A stretch of DNA of 5,790 nt from Candidatus Methanophagales archaeon (GTDB lineage: Archaea; Halobacteriota; Syntropharchaeia; Alkanophagales; Methanospirareceae). The first letter of the stretch is position 1. Every line of letters begins with the position of its first letter. The translations under genes and the position numbers were made by a program. Below, one piece after another: positions 1 through 4,673 of the stretch. Location: contig JAGGZZ010000188.1 of NCBI GenBank assembly GCA_021161765.1, positions 1 through 5,790 of the forward strand. The letters are read 5' to 3'. Under the pieces are notes generated by a model that did no database searches, was not told the origin of the DNA, and worked only from the letters and a program-made list of their open reading frames with translations.

Positions 1-6
1 CGGAAT

Positions 7-48
7 AAGCCCTTACAGGGCTTGCGGGGTCATGGGGCAGAGCCCCAT
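7..48 (+). repeat. Double-hairpin repeat, copy 1
   Basis: Two perfect 7-bp stems with 3-nt loops stand next to each other. AAGCCCT/AGGGCTT (7-13 with 17-23, loop TAC) is followed by the linker GCGGGGTC and then by ATGGGGC/GCCCCAT (32-38 with 42-48, loop AGA). The same element recurs, reverse-complemented, at 740-780 and 2776-2817, so this is a dispersed family and not a chance palindrome. The copy lies at the window edge, so its flanking gene is unknown. It could act as a transcript end, an RNA-stabilising structure or a small non-autonomous mobile repeat; the sequence does not decide. Confidence 0.85.
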
Positions 49-496
49 ATTTCACGAGAAATTGTAGAGGATAGAAGAAGTCAGAGAACAGAAGTCATAA
101 TTCTGTTTTTATTCTGTATTTCATTCAGGAACGGGAAGCATAACGATAATTTAGGCATTTAGGTACATAAATAGGGTTCCTAAAAAGATTCGGTTTTATT
201 TAAAAACCCCTAATTATGCATTTTCACAATCTCGTGCCTTCATCCTAAGAACTGATTTTTGGTGATTTCAATGGAAGAAGCGACGGTTTATCTTTATTCG
301 AGAATGCCGGGTGATAAAATATGGGGCGGTAACGGCGAAGCAGAGGTGGCTTGAGTTGTGGTAAATACGCGTGGGTTGGAGGAGATGTTGGGTTGTTGAA
401 AGGTTGAGAAAAGAAATTCTCGTTACTTACGTGACACAGGATAAAAAAAACGAAAGCACCTTATAGACCTTTAGACCAATATAAAAACGATAAAAA
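49..496. other. AT-rich stretch without a supported gene
   Basis: No long open frame with gene-like character was found here. Things seen: a weak inverted repeat AACAGAA/TTCTGTT (87-93 with 101-107) followed by a short T run, which could be a weak terminator for rightward transcription; TTTAGG/CCTAAA (158-163 with 179-184); and GGTTTT/AAAACC around ATTTA (192-208), whose AT core is also TATA-like. A 27-codon frame at 271-354 begins ATG after GGTGAT and stops at TGA; it reads on to a second TGA at 397-399. It may be a leaderless micro-gene, a decayed gene or chance. No tRNA, rRNA or known riboswitch was recognised. Confidence 0.5.
461..496 (+). promoter_or_regulatory. Possible archaeal-type promoter of the small gene
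   Basis: TTATAG starts at 461, and an A-rich CGAAAG stands slightly upstream at 451-456. About 27 bases below the TATA-like box lies A-rich DNA ending directly at the ATG at 497, with no Shine-Dalgarno motif between. This arrangement fits a near-leaderless archaeal transcript, but the TATA match is poor and the upstream element is not in the usual adjacent position, so the call is tentative. Confidence 0.2.
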
Positions 497-706
497 ATGA
501 CAGAAGAAGAAGAGATACATAAACTGAAAATGGAAGGTATGGGAAGTATGCACGACACCCCTGTCAAGAGGAAGATGGAAATAATTGACACTTTAGCGGC
601 ATACGGAGAGAACGGGATACCAGCTATTGAGGCTATTTTAAACACTGCAATGTCTCAAACAACTATAGAGTATGCCACGGAGGTTCTTAAGAGACTTAAG
701 CAGTGA
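497..706 (+). CDS. Small helical, possibly HEAT-like protein (hypothetical)
   Basis: A 69-residue acidic soluble protein of unknown function. After a charged start (MTEEEEIHKLKMEG), residues about 24-37 (KRKMEIIDTLAAYG) and 39-50 (NGIPAIEAILNT) look like the two antiparallel helices of a HEAT/ARM-type repeat. A third helix, about 54-69, ends in EVLKRLKQ. No signal peptide or membrane segment is seen. The frame ends in tandem stops (TGA TAA). Codon choice (ATA, AAG, GAG/GAA mixture, third-position variation) looks like that of a real gene, and the opposite-strand frame reads as a low-complexity shadow. There is no Shine-Dalgarno site, so the start depends on it being the first ATG below a TATA-like stretch. 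It is transcribed alone, converging on the membrane operon. One helical hairpin is too little to name a family with certainty; a protein-protein contact role would be an inference. Confidence 0.6.
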   Translation: MTEEEEIHKLKMEGMGSMHDTPVKRKMEIIDTLAAYGENGIPAIEAILNTAMSQTTIEYATEVLKRLKQ

Positions 707-723
707 TAAAAAAATAAGTTATT

Positions 724-852
724 GACACTGATTAACGCCCGTGGGCTCTGCCCACGTCCCCGCAAGCCCAGAAAGGGCTTAATTAACACAGACAGGTGAT
801 AATAATCGACAATGTTAAACTTAAATAAGTCCGTGCCGTGTAAATCTGTGTC
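724..852. repeat. Degenerate GATTAACACAGA-like short repeats
   Basis: Three related words occur in the convergent spacer. They are GACACTGATTAACG (724-737, plus strand), TTAACACAGAC (782-792, plus strand) and GACACAGATTTACACG on the minus strand at 852-837. The first and last form an imperfect inverted repeat bracketing the double-hairpin copy at 740-780. They look like decayed members of one short intergenic repeat. No function can be read from them. Confidence 0.35.
740..780 (-). repeat. Double-hairpin repeat, copy 2
   Basis: CGTGGGC/GCCCACG (740-746 with 750-756, loop TCT) is followed by linker TCCCCGC and AAGCCC/GGGCTT (764-769 with 775-780, loop AGAAA). Compared with copy 3, the first stem has lost one G and its partner C, so pairing is kept. 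The second stem has an unpaired A where the other copies have a closing T-A pair. It sits between the 3' ends of convergent genes. Read on the minus strand it is followed, about 25 bases on, by a seven-T tract (714-708), so it may help end the antiporter operon transcript. The terminator role is an inference. Confidence 0.8.
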
Positions 853-862
853 TCAAATAATT

Positions 863-2716
863 TTAATGCACAGTCAGCAAATACATCGCCAAATAAACCA
901 GGAAAAACAGGAGAATCAAGAGTATAGAGGCGCCTAAGGACAATCTGGGAAGCTCCTTCGTATATCTTCTCCTCGCCTCTTCTAAACCACGTTCATATTC
1001 CTCTGCCTTTTTCGGAGTAATAACCGGCTTCTCCACCTTTAGTTTCACCTCTTCTCCCTTTATTCTTAACGCAGCAAACGGATTCCTGCTAACCCAGACG
1101 ATAAAGCCCGCCATTCTCATTACATTCTGGTCAATGTAGTTCGCAAACGACATTAGCGGTCCTTCGCAGAACCTTATAACTCTCTTCCCAGGTATCCGGT
1201 AGAACCAATCTGTATCAAGCGTGATTGTGGGTGTGCCATGGAGCATTGCTCTTAATAGCCAGAACGCTACGAAAGTGAACAGAAGGAGCTGGCACATTGC
1301 TACCACGTGACCCGGTGCATAAGGAACGTAATCAACAGGATAAGGAAGAATGTTGTAAAGTATTTGTGGATACACACCGAGCAGGGTGCACAAAAACGCA
1401 GTGATGCCCATTGCAGCGAGCATGTTCTTGGGCGGCTCCCTCGCCTCGCATACCGGCGTATCTCTCGCAAACCACACGCCCCACGGAAGCTTTAAACCCG
1501 TATGCAGGAAAGTTCCTATTGAAGCGCCTTCGAGCATCAGCCATATAGTTGGATAACCCCACATCGCAGAAGCGTGGACAATCATTGTCTTACTCACGAA
1601 ACCGTTGAATAGTGGGAATCCGGAAATTGAAAATGCACCTATCATATAAAGCCAAAAAGTGATAGGCATGTATTTGTAGATACCACCCAGTTCGGTCAGT
1701 TTTCTTCGCCCCGTTACCTCGATTACCGCACCCATACCCATGAACAGCACCGCCTTGTACAGAATATGGCAGAACGCATGCGCGGCAGCACCGTTTATTG
1801 CCATTTCTCCCGCTGCCGTGCCAAAAACACCCATTCCCACTCCTGCTACCATGTAGCCCACCTGAGAGATGATGTGGTAGGCTAAAAGTCGTCTTATGTC
1901 ATTCTCAAGCACCGCGAAGACCACTCCGTACAGCGCCATTATTGCTCCTAACCATATTAGAATCTCTACACCCGGGAAACCGCGTATCAGCACGTATATC
2001 GCGCTCTTCGTGGTAAAAGCAGTCAAAAACACTGCGCCTGTAACGCTTGCTTCTGGATACGCATCCGCCAGCCACGCGTGTAAAGGTGGAACCGCCGCGT
2101 TTATGATAAACGCGAGGAATATTAGATTAACACCCAGATACTCACCCCCTATACCCCACGTAAAAGATTCAAAGGCAAGCGAACCACCATTGTGTAAATG
2201 TATCAGAACCCCGGCTAACAGGCATACACCACCAAAAGAATGCACCATGATATACCGGAATCCCGCACCGAAAGCCGATTTCGTCTTGCCATACCAGATT
2301 AAAAACAGTGATGCCCAAGCCATTATTTCCCAGAAGAAGAACAACGTGAAGAGGTCTCCGGCGAAAACCACCCCCAGCGTGCTTCCGATATACAAAAATG
2401 CGGATACGTGCTGCCAGTCCTCTTTTATATGCAGTGAATAGAGGAACATGCAAAAAGAAGCAATCACGAATACGTATGCGAATACCATACTTAGCCGGTC
2501 TATTCTGCCAAGGGTGAGTTCATATCCCAGGAACGTAAGTACCCATGTTTTTCCCTCTGAGAGAAGAACCCCCTTGGACATAAGCAGGAGATTTACAAAT
2601 GCTATTGCAGGGAGTAAAAGGATATATACCTGTTTCAGTCGCTTTTTGCCCTTTAAAAGCGGCACTAAAAAAGCTCCAAAGAGGTATATGAATCCGGGAT
2701 GAAACCACTCAATCAC
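863..2716 (-). CDS. NuoL-sized antiporter-like membrane subunit (Proton_antipo_M)
   Basis: A 617-residue polytopic membrane protein, predicted to move H+ or Na+ as a subunit of a Mrp/complex-I-like assembly. The core (about 1-490) has the family landmarks. TM5 Glu is E130 in DLFTLFFFWEIMAW; the TM7 motif is VPPLHAWLADAYPEAS (209-224); the TM8 Lys is K237 in FTTKSAIYVLIRGF. NDIRRLLAYHIISQVGYM spans 272-289, the lysine in HILYKAVLFM is K321, and the TM12 Lys is K376 in NGFVSKTM. The usual TM7 lysine, five residues before the PxH motif, is asparagine here (N206). Beyond 490 comes a long charged stretch (about 495-590, with a Lys/Glu-rich helix near 551-589), then a last hydrophobic helix (592-614). 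This layout and the total length resemble NuoL with its lateral helix. The start is GTG, placed by a strong GGAGGTGA six bases upstream. It follows the two-helix gene after a repeat-filled 171-bp gap. It could equally be annotated MrpD-like, HyfB-like or NuoL-like; the superfamily is certain, the exact subunit name is not. Confidence 0.9.
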   Translation of the reverse strand: MIEWFHPGFIYLFGAFLVPLLKGKKRLKQVYILLLPAIAFVNLLLMSKGVLLSEGKTWVLTFLGYELTLGRIDRLSMVFAYVFVIASFCMFLYSLHIKEDWQHVSAFLYIGSTLGVVFAGDLFTLFFFWEIMAWASLFLIWYGKTKSAFGAGFRYIMVHSFGGVCLLAGVLIHLHNGGSLAFESFTWGIGGEYLGVNLIFLAFIINAAVPPLHAWLADAYPEASVTGAVFLTAFTTKSAIYVLIRGFPGVEILIWLGAIMALYGVVFAVLENDIRRLLAYHIISQVGYMVAGVGMGVFGTAAGEMAINGAAAHAFCHILYKAVLFMGMGAVIEVTGRRKLTELGGIYKYMPITFWLYMIGAFSISGFPLFNGFVSKTMIVHASAMWGYPTIWLMLEGASIGTFLHTGLKLPWGVWFARDTPVCEAREPPKNMLAAMGITAFLCTLLGVYPQILYNILPYPVDYVPYAPGHVVAMCQLLLFTFVAFWLLRAMLHGTPTITLDTDWFYRIPGKRVIRFCEGPLMSFANYIDQNVMRMAGFIVWVSRNPFAALRIKGEEVKLKVEKPVITPKKAEEYERGLEEARRRYTKELPRLSLGASILLILLFFLVYLAMYLLTVH

Positions 2717-2722
2717 TGGCTT

Positions 2723-2730
2723 TCACCTCC
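2723..2730 (-). promoter_or_regulatory. Strong ribosome binding site for the 617-aa subunit
   Basis: GGAGGTGA lies six bases before the GTG at 2716-2714 on the minus strand. It is a near-full match to the anti-Shine-Dalgarno sequence and decides the GTG start. Since this gene is separated from its upstream neighbour by 171 bp of repeats, it needs its own initiation site, unlike the overlapping genes before it. Confidence 0.8.
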
Positions 2731-2740
2731 CTTCTTTCTA

Positions 2741-2773
2741 TAAATCCTAAATTCTAAATCCGAAATTCTAAAC
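2741..2773. repeat. 7-bp tandem repeat TAAATYC, about 4.7 units
   Basis: The units read TAAATCC, TAAATTC, TAAATCC, GAAATTC and a partial TAAAC. The array directly abuts the double-hairpin copy at 2776 and ends about 10 bases before the Shine-Dalgarno site of the 617-aa gene. AT-rich words of this kind are a familiar kind of intergenic filler in some environmental genomes. When translated they yield spurious protein tails of the FRISDLEFRIY sort. Confidence 0.75.
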
Positions 2774-2775
2774 AT

Positions 2776-2817
2776 GTGGGGCTCTGCCCCACGACCCCGC
2801 AAGCCCTGTAAGGGCTT
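2776..2817 (-). repeat. Double-hairpin repeat, copy 3 (inside the operon)
   Basis: GTGGGGC/GCCCCAC (2776-2782 with 2786-2792, loop TCT) is followed by linker GACCCCGC and AAGCCCT/AGGGCTT (2801-2807 with 2811-2817, loop GTA). It is the reverse complement of copy 1 except for the outer stem pair, which is A-T in copy 1 and G-C here, plus the base next to it, so pairing is conserved. It lies between two co-directional genes of the antiporter cluster. In the mRNA it would form two adjacent hairpins just before the 617-aa gene, where it could attenuate transcription, protect the upstream message, or be neutral. Confidence 0.85.
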
Positions 2818-2854
2818 AATCGAATACCAAAATTCAAATGACCAAGACAAATTT

Positions 2855-2882
2855 ATTTTGCATTTTGCATTTTGCTTTTTGC
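2855..2882. repeat. 7-bp tandem repeat ATTTTGC, 4 units
   Basis: Three exact ATTTTGC units (2855-2875) are followed by TTTTTGC (2876-2882) and a partial ATTTTT that runs into the stop codon of the two-helix protein gene at 2888-2890. It lies on the other side of the double hairpin from the TAAATYC array and has the same 7-bp period. Slippage or repeat expansion at the 3' end of the small gene is a plausible origin. Confidence 0.75.
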
Positions 2883-2887
2883 ATTTT

Positions 2888-3151
2888 TCAGTGTTTCTCA
2901 TAGTAATCCTCCTCCTTCTGAAGCCAGTGATGTCCAAGTGCTTTTGACGCAACGATGATGATGATGCAACCGACGAAACCGTACACCGCACTAAATACCG
3001 GTATTTCTTCCCACCAGAAGTACGCATGTGGATGTAAAAACAGTTTAACGAGTATCCCAGCCAGAACACCCACGAACAGGCTCACGTAAAGCATCAAAAA
3101 CAAATGTCTCATCGTTATCGCTATCTTCATCTTCATTTCTACTTCACACAC
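2888..3151 (-). CDS. Small two-helix membrane protein of the antiporter cluster
   Basis: Up to 87 residues with two membrane helices, about 17-39 (LFLMLYVSLFVGVLAGILVK) and 51-72 (PVFSAVYGFVGCIIIIVASK). They are joined by a short aromatic, acidic loop (HAYFWWEEI) and followed by a charged tail, KALGHHWLQKEEDYYEKH. From memory, small proteins with an FxGF(V)xC helix and an EDYY tail recur beside MrpD/NuoL-like genes, so it is probably an accessory subunit; this is not a proven assignment. It is too short, with too few helices, for NuoK/MrpC (about 100 aa, three helices). The furthest start is GTG at 3151, overlapping the previous gene's stop by 8 bases, but the GGAGG at 3158-3154 is only two bases from it. 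ATG at 3136 (residue 6) or 3130 (residue 8) are real alternatives. Position and overlap indicate co-translation with the 509-aa subunit. Confidence 0.75.
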   Translation of the reverse strand: MCEVEMKMKIAITMRHLFLMLYVSLFVGVLAGILVKLFLHPHAYFWWEEIPVFSAVYGFVGCIIIIVASKALGHHWLQKEEDYYEKH

Positions 3152-4673
3152 CCCCTCCTAAACCTGCAACTGCGAGTTTTGCAAGCTCCAGTATATAAAA
3201 CGTATTCGGGAACAGGCAGAAAACGATGGAGAAAATAGCCGTCAAGGTCAGGGGAACGAGCATGAAAATAGATGCCTCTTTTATCTCTGGCTTTTTATTA
3301 CTATTCTTATTTCCTCCATCCGTCCACTTTTCTGGTTCTGGTTTACCAAAGAACGCAATATATATTATCGGGAAGAAATAAACAATATCCAGTAGAGAAC
3401 TTACCAGAAGCACTGCCAGCAAACCCAGGGCATGCGCATCCAGCGTACCCAGAGCAAGATACCATTTACTTATAAGTCCACACACCGGTGGGATGCCACT
3501 CATACCAAGCGCGCCTATGGTAAATGCTACCATTGTTACCGGCATCGTCCTACCCAAACCCGCCATCTCGCTTACGTTCTTCTTGCCTGTAACGACTATT
3601 ATCGCACCTGCACACATAAACAGCGTTATCTTCATGAACCCGTGGAAAGGGATATGAAGCATCGCACCCTGTACGCCCATCGTGTTTAACAACGACACGC
3701 CAAAGATGATGTAAGACAACTGGCTTATCGTGGAATACGCGAGTCTTCTTTTCAAGTTGTCCTGCGCAATCGCGAACAGGGAAGCGACAATCATCGTGAA
3801 CGACGCTATGCACGCAAGCATTATCCCCAATCCGAGTTCACTCATCAGGTCTATCCCGTATATATAGCACACCGCTCTGACAATACCAAACACGCCCGCC
3901 TTCACCACTGCGACTGCATGCAGTAGCGCACTCACGGGCGTTGGCGCAGCCATTGCGGTAGGAAGCCAGGAGTGAAAAGGCATCCATGCCGCTTTCATGA
4001 ACCCTAACAGGAATATCGCGAATAACGCCATCAGTGCTCCTCGTGATGCCTCCGCAAGGGTTGATATTCCTCCATTCGTGAAATCCGTCGTCCCTGCAAA
4101 ATGGTAGGTTAGCACAACCGCGGCTAAGAAGAAACAGCCGGCGGTAAGCAGATAGGCAAGATATTTACGACCCGCAAATAGCGCTTCTGGTGTCTGGTCA
4201 TGCGCCACCAATGGATACGTTGAAACCGTTAATATCTCATAGAAGACAAACATCGTGAATAAATTCCCCGATAGCGCTACGCCCACCGCACCGAAGATAG
4301 CCCAGCAGAAACAGAAGTAGTATCGCGTTTGTGCATGTTCGTGCAGCGACCGCATATATCCGATGGAATAGGACGAGACGAGAATCCAGAGGAAAGAAGA
4401 GGTAATCGCGAAAATAAGCCCAAAAGCATCTACGCTGAAACCAAAATCAACGCTCGGGAAGGCAGTGAAAAACTTGAATTTTATAGCATTTCCTCCTATT
4501 ATGGTCGGTACCATGGAGAAGATAATCAGAAACTGCGCGATGCTCGCAAGCATTGTCCAGCTCTCGCGTATGTTCGGGCGCTTGCCGAATAGTACAATAA
4601 ATATAGAGGCAATTGCAGGGCATAAAATCGCCAAAAGCGGTCTGTACGGTATTGGTATCAATTGTTCCATCAT
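3144..4673 (-). CDS. MrpA/NuoL-signature antiporter-like membrane subunit (Proton_antipo_M)
   Basis: A 509-residue polytopic membrane protein that keeps the full set of charged channel residues of the family. TM5 Glu is E146 in NLFTMFVFYEILTV; TM7 Lys is K227 in GFMKAAWMPFHSWLP; TM8 Lys is K258 in AVVKAGVFGIVR. The lysine in HGFMKITLFMCAGA is K348 and the TM12 Lys is K403 in LISKWYLALG. The segment MAAPTPVSALLHAVAVVKAG (241-260) is the MrpA/NuoL type of signature. However, its length is that of MrpD or NuoM, with no MrpA C-terminal extension. A hydrophilic cytoplasmic-looking loop (about 444-467, GKPEPEKWTDGG onward) separates the last helices. The start ATG at 4673 is placed by GGGAGGT ten bases upstream and overlaps the preceding gene's TGA as ATGA; a second ATG follows at once. 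It likely forms one proton or sodium half-channel in a membrane arm with its neighbours. Usual automatic names would be Na+/H+ antiporter subunit D or NADH dehydrogenase subunit. Confidence 0.92.
   Translation of the reverse strand: MMEQLIPIPYRPLLAILCPAIASIFIVLFGKRPNIRESWTMLASIAQFLIIFSMVPTIIGGNAIKFKFFTAFPSVDFGFSVDAFGLIFAITSSFLWILVSSYSIGYMRSLHEHAQTRYYFCFCWAIFGAVGVALSGNLFTMFVFYEILTVSTYPLVAHDQTPEALFAGRKYLAYLLTAGCFFLAAVVLTYHFAGTTDFTNGGISTLAEASRGALMALFAIFLLGFMKAAWMPFHSWLPTAMAAPTPVSALLHAVAVVKAGVFGIVRAVCYIYGIDLMSELGLGIMLACIASFTMIVASLFAIAQDNLKRRLAYSTISQLSYIIFGVSLLNTMGVQGAMLHIPFHGFMKITLFMCAGAIIVVTGKKNVSEMAGLGRTMPVTMVAFTIGALGMSGIPPVCGLISKWYLALGTLDAHALGLLAVLLVSSLLDIVYFFPIIYIAFFGKPEPEKWTDGGNKNSNKKPEIKEASIFMLVPLTLTAIFSIVFCLFPNTFYILELAKLAVAGLGGGV

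Noticed and set aside
87..110. Intrinsic terminator AACAGAA/TTCTGTT plus T run
   Set aside because: The stem is weak and AT-rich and no upstream gene is visible, so I mention it but do not call it as a feature.
427..645. A 72-codon minus-strand frame with hydrophobic residues
   Set aside because: It is antisense to the 69-aa gene, Ser/Ile/Phe-rich as expected from complementing Glu/Asp/Lys codons, and has no ribosome site.
1896..2441. A 181-codon plus-strand open frame
   Set aside because: It lies antisense to the well-supported 617-aa subunit and has no family features; it is a shadow of that gene's codon pattern.
2741..2882. CRISPR-like array
   Set aside because: The repeats are 7-bp tandem units without spacers and the hairpin copies are kilobases apart; no cas gene is present.
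2713..3069. A 118-codon minus-strand open frame crossing the spacer
   Set aside because: Its C-terminal half is the translation of the hairpin and 7-bp repeats (FRISDLEFRIY-type tail), and the rest is out of frame over the two-helix protein gene; it is a repeat artefact.
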